Assembly (NCBI GenBank): GCA_900539185.1
Contig: UQBG01000008.1
Coordinates: 53,911 to 117,910, forward strand
Direction: 5' to 3'
DNA: 64,000 nucleotides
Source: an uncultured Clostridium sp.
Lineage (GTDB): Bacteria; Bacillota; Clostridia; Lachnospirales; Lachnospiraceae
Shown: positions 34,920 through 43,689 of the stretch, piece after piece
Position numbering within the stretch: position 1 is the stretch's first letter
Layout of the letters: each line of letters begins with the position of its first letter
Notes under the pieces: generated by a model
Databases searched by the model: none
What the model saw: the letters and a program-made list of their open reading frames with translations, nothing else
Told to the model about the DNA's origin: nothing
Made by a program: the position numbers and the translations under genes

Positions 34920-36188
34920 TTAATCTTCCATAATCTCACATGGGCATGAGATCTTACCTGTGATCGCCGATGCGGCTGCCACCGCCGGTGATGCCAGATA
35001 CACCTCAGACTCTACATGTCCCATACGTCCTACGAAGTTTCGATTCGTGGTAGCCACTGCCCGTTCTCCGGCTGCCAGAATACCCATATGTCCGCCCAGA
35101 CATGGACCGCAGGTCGGTGTACTTACGATCGCTCCGGCCTCGATAAAGATCTTTAACAGACCTTCCTCCATTGCCTGAAGGTAGATCGCCTGTGTTGCCG
35201 GAATAATAATAACCCGAAGTCCCTTTGCGACCTTCCGTCCCTTCATGATCTGGGCTGCAATCCGCAGATCCGTAATATGACCGTTGGTACAAGAGCCGAT
35301 CACTACCTGATCGATCTTAATATCGCCGACCTCATCGATCGTCTTTGTATTCTCCGGTAAATGAGGGAATGCAACCGTTGGCTTCAGTGTTGAAAGATCA
35401 ATTGTATAGGTCTCATCATATACTGCATCCTCGTCTGCCTCATATACGGTATATTCTTTCGTCGAATGTTCCTTCATATATGCGATGGTTACGTCGTCTA
35501 CCGGGAAGATTCCATTCTTTCCGCCTGCCTCGATCGCCATATTTGCCATTGTAAAACGATCATCCATAGACAGATACCGGATACCGTCTCCAACAAACTC
35601 CATAGACTTATACAGTGCACCATCCACACCGATCATGCCGATAATGTGCAGGATAATATCCTTACCGCTGATCCACTCTGCCGGCTTTCCGGTCAGTACA
35701 AACTTGATTGCAGACGGCACCTTGAACCATGCCTTACCGGTCGCCATACCGGCCGCCATATCTGTACTTCCGACACCCGTAGAAAATGCACCCAATGCAC
35801 CGTATGTACAGGTATGCGAATCTGCACCGATGACAGCATTTCCTGCCACGACCAGTCCTTTTTCCGGAAGCAGTGCATGCTCGATACCAACCTCTCCTAC
35901 ATCAAAGAAGTTCGTAATATTATGCTCATTTGCATACTGTCTTACACACTTGCAATGCTCGGCACTCTTAATATCCTTATTCGGTGTAAAGTGATCCAGA
36001 ACCATTGCGATCTTATCTTTATCAAACACCTCCTGATTCTTGAACTTTTCCATCTCATGAATCGCTACCGGTGTTGTTACGTCATTTCCTAATACCATAT
36101 CCAACTTTGCTTCGATTAACTGACCGGCCTCTACTGTCTCCAGTCCGGCATGTGCAGCTAAGATCTTCTGCGTCATTGTCATTCCCAT
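34920..36188 (-). CDS. leuC: 3-isopropylmalate dehydratase, large subunit
   Basis: The catalytic [4Fe-4S] subunit that isomerises 2- and 3-isopropylmalate. It has 422 residues. Cluster ligands lie in VIGSCTNGHITDL and in TCGPCLGGHMG, and GADSHTCTYGALGAFSTG is present. It starts behind AAGGAGG. A promoter lies about 30 bases ahead, and there is no T-box or leader peptide, so control of this unit is not attenuation at this site. Confidence 0.97.
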   Translation of the reverse strand: MGMTMTQKILAAHAGLETVEAGQLIEAKLDMVLGNDVTTPVAIHEMEKFKNQEVFDKDKIAMVLDHFTPNKDIKSAEHCKCVRQYANEHNITNFFDVGEVGIEHALLPEKGLVVAGNAVIGADSHTCTYGALGAFSTGVGSTDMAAGMATGKAWFKVPSAIKFVLTGKPAEWISGKDIILHIIGMIGVDGALYKSMEFVGDGIRYLSMDDRFTMANMAIEAGGKNGIFPVDDVTIAYMKEHSTKEYTVYEADEDAVYDETYTIDLSTLKPTVAFPHLPENTKTIDEVGDIKIDQVVIGSCTNGHITDLRIAAQIMKGRKVAKGLRVIIIPATQAIYLQAMEEGLLKIFIEAGAIVSTPTCGPCLGGHMGILAAGERAVATTNRNFVGRMGHVESEVYLASPAVAAASAITGKISCPCEIMED

Positions 36189-36219
36189 GATGATTTCCTC
36201 CTTACCATTTATGATTGCT

Positions 36220-36249
36220 ATTCTAGCATGTTATCCGTTATAATTGCAA
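36220..36249 (-). promoter_or_regulatory. Promoter of leuCD
   Basis: TTGCAA (36249-36244), an 18-base spacer, and TAGAAT (36225-36220), overlapping the end of the preceding intergenic region. Confidence 0.6.
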
Positions 36250-36257
36250 ATTCTTAC

Positions 36258-37541
36258 CTATCCATGCAGCAGCTCCAGCACGGTAGTCACCAGGACTCCC
36301 AGCTGCTTTCCTGCCTGCTCCAGCATCGTCATACCATCATAGTGATAGAATGTCACATATGGCGATCCGGCATCATAGCCATGGATATCCAGTGTCAGCA
36401 CTGCTACCGCCGCCAGAATAATACCGGCAAACAGTAGAACCAACCGCTGGAACCAGCCGCCTTTTTCAAACCGGATCCAATGTCTTCCTATCAGTGCCCA
36501 AAGCAGTAACGGTACAAACATGATCACCAGCCACGGAAGTACCTGCTTGATCTCGTGGAGCGTCATAGCCTGATTCAGTTTCAATACCCACAAGGACTCC
36601 CTGAGTTGCGTAATATGTAAGAAACTGCTGGTCACTCCATGATAGATAATCTGTAAATCGTAATAAGCACCCATAAGTACCGTTACCACCAGATAACCGA
36701 TCGTATTTCCCTTTTTTCCGAAAAATGAACACAGCATTGCCAGCACACAGCCAACCCCGGCTGCAAACAGGATCGGATACAGGAGTGTACTGTCTACTGA
36801 CCGATAAATCGCTATATGGGTCAGGGTTTCCATAAATGCATAGCATACAGCTGCAAAAATACCACAGATCCAAAGCTGCCCGACCGGTTTTTCTTGTGTA
36901 TTCCGGTTCGAAACTTCCTTTGCTTCCTCCGCTGCTTCCGTTTCCGGCTGCTTTCTGCGTTCCTGTTTCTTTTGTTTTTTCTGTTTTGCTTCTGCTTTAT
37001 CCTGCTTCCGGCTTCGTTCCTTCTGCTTCTGCTTTTCTTTCTTTTTCTCTCGCTTCTGTTCTGCCTTTTCTGCCTTCTTTTTTACCTGATAGTCGTCTTC
37101 TTCCTGTCGTTCCGCCAAAAATGCACTCCAACGATCATCCTCGGCGACACCGGATTCTTCTCCGAATATCGCCTTTTCCGGCTGTTCGTCATTCCCAGCC
37201 GGTTCTGCATATCCAGCTACAGGTTCTGCATATTCAGCTACAGGTTCTGCATATTCTGTCGTTTGTTCCTGCTGCCTTTGCAGCTCCTCACGTAGGAGCT
37301 GCTCTTCCTGCTGTCGTTTTTCCTCTTCCAGACGACGTTCTTCTTCCTGTCTGCGAAGCAGTTCTTCCAGGCGCTTCTGCTCTTCCTCCTGCCGCCGCTT
37401 CAGTTCCTCCAGCCGTTCCTGCTCTTCCCGTTCTTTTCGGGCAGCCTCTTCCTCCGGAGTTTCATATAGCTGTATATTCGCCAACAGTTCATCTGCCTCA
37501 TTCAGGATTCGATTCAGATCTTTATCACTATAGTTCCTCAT
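36258..37541 (-). CDS. Coiled-coil membrane protein resembling the membrane half of LTA synthase
   Basis: 427 residues. The N-terminal 230 are cytoplasmic. A long Glu/Arg/Gln coiled coil (about 28-95) is followed by a YAEPVA repeat (three near copies, about 96-115) and then a Lys/Arg-rich stretch (about 155-215). Five hydrophobic spans follow (about 227-250, 258-280, 287-310, 338-360, 370-395). The last 80 residues resemble the end of the five-span membrane domain of LTA synthases: DLQIIYHGVTSSF, then WFQRLVLLF, then SPYVTFYH and KQLGVLVTTVLELL, where the sulfatase-type ectodomain normally begins. The protein stops there, and only 70 bases separate it from leuC. The resemblance is by eye. It starts 14 bases after purL. 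Confidence 0.7.
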   Translation of the reverse strand: MRNYSDKDLNRILNEADELLANIQLYETPEEEAARKEREEQERLEELKRRQEEEQKRLEELLRRQEEERRLEEEKRQQEEQLLREELQRQQEQTTEYAEPVAEYAEPVAGYAEPAGNDEQPEKAIFGEESGVAEDDRWSAFLAERQEEDDYQVKKKAEKAEQKREKKKEKQKQKERSRKQDKAEAKQKKQKKQERRKQPETEAAEEAKEVSNRNTQEKPVGQLWICGIFAAVCYAFMETLTHIAIYRSVDSTLLYPILFAAGVGCVLAMLCSFFGKKGNTIGYLVVTVLMGAYYDLQIIYHGVTSSFLHITQLRESLWVLKLNQAMTLHEIKQVLPWLVIMFVPLLLWALIGRHWIRFEKGGWFQRLVLLFAGIILAAVAVLTLDIHGYDAGSPYVTFYHYDGMTMLEQAGKQLGVLVTTVLELLHG

Positions 37542-37555
37542 GTTAAGCCTGCTTC

Positions 37556-40500
37556 CTACTTAAAGTATTCTACACCGGACTCAAAGATGTACTGATTCTG
37601 ATCTCCGTAGATATTAACCGCTACCGAATCGCCACGACGTTCAGAGTGTGCCATCTTTCCTAATACACGGCCATCCGGTGAGGTGATACCCTCGATTGCA
37701 CCATACGAACCATTGATGTTATAGTCCTCCACCATGGTTGGATTACCGTCTACATCTACATACTGAGTGGCCACCTGTCCATTTGCAAACAGTTTATCGA
37801 TCCACTCTTTATTTGCTACAAATCGTCCCTCTCCGTGTGAAGCCGGGATCGCATATACACCACCCAGTTCTGCCTTTCTCAGCCATGGAGACTTGTTCGT
37901 AACTACCTTTGTGTATACCATCTTAGACTGATGACGACCGATACTGTTCATCGTCAGTGTCGGAGAATCTTCCTTCTGCGGACGAATCTCTCCGTATGGA
38001 ACCAGACCCAGCTTAATCACCGCCTGGAAACCATTACAGATACCCAGTGCCAAACCATCCCGCTCATTTAAGAGCTTCATAACCTCTTCCTTGATCGTTT
38101 CATTCCGGAAAGCAGTCGCTATAAACTTACCGGATCCATCCGGCTCATCACCGGCTGAGAATCCACCCGGGAACATGATAATCTGTGCATCACGGATGCC
38201 CTTTGAGAACAATTCAACCGAATCTCGGATGCCCTGTGCATCCAGATTCTTAAATACTGCAGTCTGTACCTCTGCACCCGCCCGTTCAAATGCCTTTGCA
38301 GAATCATACTCGCAGTTGGTACCCGGGAATACCGGAATAAATACCTTTGGCTTTGCTACCTTATGCTTGCAGATATAGATTTCCTTCGCATCGTAAACGT
38401 CTGTCGGAACTGCCTTCTGTTCTACATCGGACTGTGTCGGGAATACATCCTCTAAGGTTCCGGTCCATGCCTTCAGTGCTTCTTCTATCGATATCGTTGT
38501 ATCTTCATATGTGAATGCTGCTGTATCTGTTACCTGTCCGATCACAGTTGCCGCTACACCCAGCTGCTTTACATCCTCTGGCTCTACTTCCAGAATAATG
38601 GAACCATACTCCTTTGCCAACAGTTCGTCTCTGGCAATGCCATCCAGATGAACACCCAGCTTATTACCAAATGCCATCTTACTAACAGCCTCCAGAATAC
38701 CGCCGAATCCAACTGCATACGCAGACTGCACTTTACCTGCCTGAATCGCATGATACAGATCTGCATAAATATCTAATACATACTTATAATCCGGGATATC
38801 ATAAGCATTCTTCTGAATGTCTACCTTTACCAGCACGTTTCCGGCTTTCTTCAGTTCCGGAGTCACAACCGTCTTAGAGCTTGCCACATCTACCGCAAAG
38901 GATACCAGTGTTGGCGGTACATCGATTTCATTAAAGGAACCTGACATACTATCCTTACCGCCGATTGATGGCAGACCCAGACCGATCTGTGCATCATAAG
39001 CACCCAGCAGTGCTGCCATTGGCTTTCCCCAGCGCTCCGGCTTCTCACCCAGACGCTCGAAGTATTCCTGGAACGTAAAACGAATCTTTGATACGTCACC
39101 ACCGGATGCTGCGATCTTTGCTACTGAATGGATCACCGCATAAATTGCTCCGTGATATGGGCTCCAGCTTGACAGATATGGATCAAAGCCATAGCTCATC
39201 ATCGTAACGGTATCGGTCTTTCCCTTTAATACCGGAAGCTTTGCTATCATCGTCTGTGTCGGTGTTAACTGATATACACCACCATATGGCATCGTAACGG
39301 TTCCGGCACCGATGGAGCTGTCAAACATCTCGACCAGACCTTTCTGAGAACATACATTCAGATCTGCCAGTGTATCCAGCCAGCTCTTCTTCACATCCTT
39401 GATTTCAGGAATCTGCTTAAAGTAATTATCCTGTTCTTCCGGCATCTCAACGACTACACTTGTCTCCTGATGTGCACCGTTGGTATCCAGAAATGCTCTT
39501 GACAGGTTTACAATCTCTTTTCCTCTCCATGTAAGAACCAGTCTCGGAGACTCTGTAACCTCAGCTACAACCACTGCCTCCAGATTCTCTTCCGCTGCAT
39601 ATCCCAGCATCGTATCGACGTCCTTCTTATCTACAACGACTGCCATACGCTCCTGAGACTCGGAGATTGCCAGCTCTGTACCATCCAGACCTGCATATTT
39701 CTTAGGAACTAAGTCCAGATTTACACGCAGACCATCTGCCAGCTCACCGATCGCAACGGAAACACCGCCGGCACCAAAGTCATTACATTTCTTTATCAAA
39801 TGCGCAACCTCTTCTCTACGGAACAGGCGCTGAATCTTTCTTTCTGTAGGAGCATTACCCTTCTGAACCTCTGCACCACAGGTATCCAGAGATTCTACTG
39901 TATGTGCCTTTGAGGATCCGGTTGCTCCGCCACAGCCATCGCGACCGGTACGTCCACCTAAGAGGATGATCTGATCTCCCGGATCTGAATTCTCACGGAT
40001 AACACAGCGTCTAGGTGCTGCACCCATAACGGCTCCGATCTCCATACGCTTTGCCACATAATCCGGATGATAAATCTCATTGACCAGACCGGTTGCCAGA
40101 CCGATCTGATTACCATAAGAACTATAGCCCTGTGCGGCTCCCGTTACGATCTTCCGCTGTGGAAGCTTACCATTCATTGTCTCGGATAATGGGCGGGTCG
40201 GATCTGCTGCTCCGGTTACACGCATAGCCTGATATACATAAGAACGACCGGACAATGGATCACGAATCGCTCCACCCAGACAGGTAGCCGCACCACCAAA
40301 CGGTTCGATCTCTGTCGGATGATTATGGGTCTCATTCTTAAAGCTTACCAGCCATTCTTCCGTTCCTCCATCGATCTCAACCGGCACTACGATGCTGCAT
40401 GCATTGATCTCGTCAGACTCTTCCTGATCTGCCAGTTTTCCTTCTGCCTTCAGCTTCTTCATACCCATCAAAGCAATATCCATCAGGCAGATGAACTTAT

Positions 40501-41305
40501 CATCTCTTCCCTTATACAGAACCGTTCTGGCCGCCTCATATTCCCGGAAGCTCTGCTCGATCGGTGCCTTATAGTATCCGTCCCGGAAAGTGATATCCTT
40601 CAACTCGGTCGAGAAGGTTGTGTGTCTGCAATGATCGGACCAGTAGGTATCCAGTACCCGAATCTCGGTCATAGACGGATCTCTATGCTCCTCTCCCTTA
40701 AAATACTTCTGAATATGCTGGAAATCCTTAAAGGTCATAGCCAGTCCCAGTGACTGATACAGCTTCTCCAGCTCCTCTGCAGACATATCCTGAAAGCCAT
40801 CAAAGATCTTTACGTCAGCAGGCTCTTCAAATACAGTAACCAGAGTCTCCGGCTTTGTCTTGGATGCTTCTCTTGAATCAACCGGATTAATACAATGATG
40901 CTTGATCCGTTCCAGTTCTTCCTCTGATACGGTACCTTCGATCACGTAGGTGGTTGCCGTCCGGATCACCGGCTCTTCCTCTTCATTCAACAGCTTTACA
41001 CACTGCTCTGCCGAATCTGCACGCTGATCAAACTGTCCCGGAAGATATTCAACGCTGAATGCCTGCTCTGAATCCTTCCTTGCAAATGATTCTTCATATA
41101 ATATATCTACCGGTGGCTCTGAGAATACAGTTCCTAATGCCTTCTGATAGGTCTCCTCAGACAGGTTCTCAATATCATAACGAACCAGTACACGAACACC
41201 CTGCACATTGATTCCCAGATACTCTCTGATCTCATCGTACAGTTCCGTTGCCTTTACTGCATACTCCTTCTTCTTCTCCACATAGATTCGTTTTACTTTG
41301 CTCAT
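37556..41305 (-). CDS. purL: Phosphoribosylformylglycinamidine synthase, single-chain
   Basis: Fourth step of purine synthesis, converting FGAR to FGAM with glutamine and ATP. At 1249 residues it is the large fused form with an N-terminal PurS-like region, two AIRS-type ATP domains (SFKNETHNHPTEIEPFGG; GLPSIGGKDSMSGSF) and a C-terminal class-I glutamine amidotransferase (about 990-1249). In the last part the nucleophile lies in LGICNGFQA and the His in ASHGEGRF. The ATG at 41305 follows GGAGG; an in-frame ATG four codons earlier lacks a site. No other pur gene is adjacent. Confidence 0.97.
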   Translation of the reverse strand: MSKVKRIYVEKKKEYAVKATELYDEIREYLGINVQGVRVLVRYDIENLSEETYQKALGTVFSEPPVDILYEESFARKDSEQAFSVEYLPGQFDQRADSAEQCVKLLNEEEEPVIRTATTYVIEGTVSEEELERIKHHCINPVDSREASKTKPETLVTVFEEPADVKIFDGFQDMSAEELEKLYQSLGLAMTFKDFQHIQKYFKGEEHRDPSMTEIRVLDTYWSDHCRHTTFSTELKDITFRDGYYKAPIEQSFREYEAARTVLYKGRDDKFICLMDIALMGMKKLKAEGKLADQEESDEINACSIVVPVEIDGGTEEWLVSFKNETHNHPTEIEPFGGAATCLGGAIRDPLSGRSYVYQAMRVTGAADPTRPLSETMNGKLPQRKIVTGAAQGYSSYGNQIGLATGLVNEIYHPDYVAKRMEIGAVMGAAPRRCVIRENSDPGDQIILLGGRTGRDGCGGATGSSKAHTVESLDTCGAEVQKGNAPTERKIQRLFRREEVAHLIKKCNDFGAGGVSVAIGELADGLRVNLDLVPKKYAGLDGTELAISESQERMAVVVDKKDVDTMLGYAAEENLEAVVVAEVTESPRLVLTWRGKEIVNLSRAFLDTNGAHQETSVVVEMPEEQDNYFKQIPEIKDVKKSWLDTLADLNVCSQKGLVEMFDSSIGAGTVTMPYGGVYQLTPTQTMIAKLPVLKGKTDTVTMMSYGFDPYLSSWSPYHGAIYAVIHSVAKIAASGGDVSKIRFTFQEYFERLGEKPERWGKPMAALLGAYDAQIGLGLPSIGGKDSMSGSFNEIDVPPTLVSFAVDVASSKTVVTPELKKAGNVLVKVDIQKNAYDIPDYKYVLDIYADLYHAIQAGKVQSAYAVGFGGILEAVSKMAFGNKLGVHLDGIARDELLAKEYGSIILEVEPEDVKQLGVAATVIGQVTDTAAFTYEDTTISIEEALKAWTGTLEDVFPTQSDVEQKAVPTDVYDAKEIYICKHKVAKPKVFIPVFPGTNCEYDSAKAFERAGAEVQTAVFKNLDAQGIRDSVELFSKGIRDAQIIMFPGGFSAGDEPDGSGKFIATAFRNETIKEEVMKLLNERDGLALGICNGFQAVIKLGLVPYGEIRPQKEDSPTLTMNSIGRHQSKMVYTKVVTNKSPWLRKAELGGVYAIPASHGEGRFVANKEWIDKLFANGQVATQYVDVDGNPTMVEDYNINGSYGAIEGITSPDGRVLGKMAHSERRGDSVAVNIYGDQNQYIFESGVEYFK

Positions 41306-41343
41306 AATGACCTCCATGGTTTGTTTATTTTAGATTCATTTAT

Positions 41344-42279
41344 CTATTCGTGAATCCTTTTTATCATTTTAAATGCAACCGAATTCTGGAATACCATCGG
41401 TTGGATCTGTTGATAGAATATGACTCCGTCCGTCGGAGCCACCAGTCTGGATATGACATCTCCCCGGAAAGAATCTACGATCTCAGCCAGAAGCTGCCCG
41501 CGAACAACCTCTGTATTCGTCGATACCTTCTTTCGGAAGAAGCCCGGCATATCCGATCGTATGGACAACAGCTCATCCTCTTCCAATACCGTTGATATAT
41601 ATCCACCATGACAGTTATATCGTATGATACCCATCCTCGTCAAGAATCGAAGTACCGCCGATACTCCCTGTCTGGCCCTCTCCTCGTCGATTCGCTCCGT
41701 GGCTCCTGTATAAACGGAAAATGCACTGGTTCCGTTTTTTTGCCAGTTATAATTAAGCGTCGTCGAATCAAATGCCCGTTCGGATGCTGTCAGTACATAT
41801 GGCATACCAAACAGATTTGCCAGACTGGTATTCTTCGCACCTTCTTCGGTCAAACGTATATGCGGAATAAACTCTCCACCCAGATAGAAGCTGGCAAACT
41901 GAATTCCATAGCTATAGTCCTTCACCCGCTTCAGTACTGCATCTGCGATCCTGCTGGTCGCAGGTCCTTCCGGATTTCCGGGAAAAGAACGATTAATATC
42001 CGTACTGTCTGACACCCAGAATTTTTTACCGACATTCATGGAATTATAATTCAATGCCGGAATGATCAGAATCTCTTTATTGGCAACTATGGCACCCTTT
42101 GCCTCCAGTTGTTCCAGCTTTGCAATCAGCTGTGAACACATGTATAACTGCTGGAATTCATTTCCACGCATAGCGCCGATGATGCAGGCAGCCTGTTCTC
42201 CATGTCCGAACCGATAGCCGATGATCGTATATTCTCCACGAAAGGCGGTATTCATATTGAAGATTATCTCTTTATTCAT
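41344..42279 (-). CDS. M14/AstE-AspA-like protein with degenerate zinc site
   Basis: 311 residues from the ATG at 42279, which overlaps the previous stop as ATGA and has GGAGG upstream. It is paralogous to the preceding gene along its length. The expected zinc motif HGxE reads AMRGNE (Arg38 at the His position, Glu41 kept). The second zinc His is Ala129, and the catalytic Glu position is Tyr190. The substrate-binding Asn-Arg is kept (DINRSFPG, Asn96-Arg97). A C-terminal barrel-sandwich-like segment (VAPTDGVIFYQ) matches that of the partner. Hydrolase activity is unlikely; a structural or regulatory partner of the upstream paralogue is more plausible. Confidence 0.85.
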   Translation of the reverse strand: MNKEIIFNMNTAFRGEYTIIGYRFGHGEQAACIIGAMRGNEFQQLYMCSQLIAKLEQLEAKGAIVANKEILIIPALNYNSMNVGKKFWVSDSTDINRSFPGNPEGPATSRIADAVLKRVKDYSYGIQFASFYLGGEFIPHIRLTEEGAKNTSLANLFGMPYVLTASERAFDSTTLNYNWQKNGTSAFSVYTGATERIDEERARQGVSAVLRFLTRMGIIRYNCHGGYISTVLEEDELLSIRSDMPGFFRKKVSTNTEVVRGQLLAEIVDSFRGDVISRLVAPTDGVIFYQQIQPMVFQNSVAFKMIKRIHE

Positions 42280-43214
42280 GTCAGATCGCCTCCATATATC
42301 CGAGCAATCAAGGCTCCTTCCTCTACTGCCGGGTATTCCCGGAATGTAAATACCAGTCCATCGCAAGGAGCATAGATCCGTTCTTCTACCGAACCGGTGA
42401 TCACGTCTACGATGGTTCCGATCTTTTCGCCCTTCTTCACTTTCATAGAATGTTTAATATTCGGAACAAACAGGCCGCTGCTTTCCGCATTCACAAACCA
42501 TACATCCCCATCGGTTGCTATCGTCGGTCTGCGTACCTCCGTCACCTCTCCCTGCCAGATTCCCATATGCTTCATCAGGGAAAAGATACCATCTACGATC
42601 TGTTCACAATAATCATAGTCGATCCGCAATGCCACACCGGCTTCGATCACCATCGTCTTTACGCCGATTGCATTCAGCGCATAGGCCAGACTTCCTGCCC
42701 GTACACTGGTGGACGGATGAATCCAGACCAGTTCCGTATTCAGAAGCTTTGCATATGGCATGATGGATTCCGAAACATCATCATTGATCCGTACCTGTGG
42801 AATCTCACGGATCAGGGAATTACTGGAATGTACATCCAGACAAACATCTGCTCCCGCCATATCCTTTATGATCTTAGATGCCGCATGCTCCAGAATCGCA
42901 CCCTCCTTATCACCGGGAAATACGGTATTCATATCAATATCCATAAGCGGAAAGTCCCGCATCTGGGCATCCAGCCCCAGCGGATTCATCGCCGGGTATA
43001 CATCTACGATACCGGTCAGACTCTGAAAGTCCTGCTTGATTCGCCGAATCACCTGATAGCAGATATACTGTCCTCCCAGTTCATCTCCATGACTGCCGGA
43101 CGCTATACACAGGCGTTTTTCATTACCGGTACATTCGTCCGGTGCCAGTCGATTCTTCTTGATCTGCATGACTTCCTCTACCAGCATCTCTACTGATACT
43201 ACTGTATCTATCAT
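42276..43214 (-). CDS. M14/AstE-AspA-like zinc-dependent deacylase
   Basis: 312 residues of the succinylglutamate desuccinylase/aspartoacylase superfamily. Zinc ligands are visible in ASGSHGDELGG (His42, Glu45) and LDVHSS (His129), and the catalytic Glu in VIEAG (Glu191). The usual Asn-Arg substrate pair is Asn96-Thr97 (DMNTVFPG), so the carboxylate-binding Arg is missing. A C-terminal barrel-sandwich domain (about 230-312, YAPCDGLVFTF) ends the chain. The substrate is unknown. It starts behind AGGAAG. The next gene overlaps it and encodes a paralogue with the opposite set of active-site residues. Confidence 0.88.
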   Translation of the reverse strand: MIDTVVSVEMLVEEVMQIKKNRLAPDECTGNEKRLCIASGSHGDELGGQYICYQVIRRIKQDFQSLTGIVDVYPAMNPLGLDAQMRDFPLMDIDMNTVFPGDKEGAILEHAASKIIKDMAGADVCLDVHSSNSLIREIPQVRINDDVSESIMPYAKLLNTELVWIHPSTSVRAGSLAYALNAIGVKTMVIEAGVALRIDYDYCEQIVDGIFSLMKHMGIWQGEVTEVRRPTIATDGDVWFVNAESSGLFVPNIKHSMKVKKGEKIGTIVDVITGSVEERIYAPCDGLVFTFREYPAVEEGALIARIYGGDLT

Positions 43215-43275
43215 ATCATCACTTCCTACATTCCGGGAACCCTGTCCTTTCGGTTCCTGATTATTTACAAACTCG

Positions 43276-43316
43276 AAAAGAGGTCACGAGTGCCTATGCA
43301 CCCATGACCTTTTTCA
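43276..43316 (-). terminator. Terminator overlapping the cheY stop
   Basis: Stem AGGTCATGGGTGC paired with GCACTCGTGACCT, loop ATAG, followed by CTTTTCG on the minus strand. The TAG stop of cheY is in the loop. Confidence 0.8.
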
Positions 43317-43656
43317 AGGTTTCTACCAACTGCTCTGCATCAAACGGCTTCGGAATAAACTCATCCGCTCCGTTCTGTACTGCCTCCAGCATCTTATTCT
43401 TCTGTCCCGCTGCCGTTACCATAACCACCTTCGACTCCGGGAACGCTTCCTTTATCTTCTTCAGTCCTCCGATTCCATCCAGAACCGGCATTGTAATGTC
43501 CATCGTAACAACATCCGGCTGCAGCTCCACATACTTATCATATGCTTCCTGGCCATTCGTTGCCTCCCCAACCACTGTAAATCCTGCACCTTCCAAGATT
43601 CCCTTCAGTATCTTGCGGGAAGTTCTGGAATCATCAACGATCAAAAAATTAGCCAT
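43294..43656 (-). CDS. Stand-alone CheY-like response regulator
   Basis: A 120-residue receiver domain with no output domain. Acidic pocket FLIVDDSRTSRK, phospho-acceptor Asp in VVTMDITMPVLDG, Thr in VMVTAAGQ and Lys in FIPKPFDAEQL are all present, as in CheY. The ATG at 43656 sits behind GAGGTG. It follows the MshEN-CheX gene by 33 bases, so it is probably the substrate of that phosphatase. No histidine kinase or flagellar gene lies in the window. Confidence 0.95.
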   Translation of the reverse strand: MANFLIVDDSRTSRKILKGILEGAGFTVVGEATNGQEAYDKYVELQPDVVTMDITMPVLDGIGGLKKIKEAFPESKVVMVTAAGQKNKMLEAVQNGADEFIPKPFDAEQLVETLKKVMGA

Positions 43657-43689
43657 TTCTTTACACCTCATTCATTCTAATCTATTCTA

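Noticed and set aside
36189..36257. Possible T-box or leader peptide ahead of leuC
   Set aside because: The space is too short and the conserved T-box sequence is absent.
37147..37290. Short tandem repeat in the LtaS-like gene taken as a mobile or regulatory repeat
   Set aside because: It is an in-frame coding repeat (YAEPVA) within the linker.
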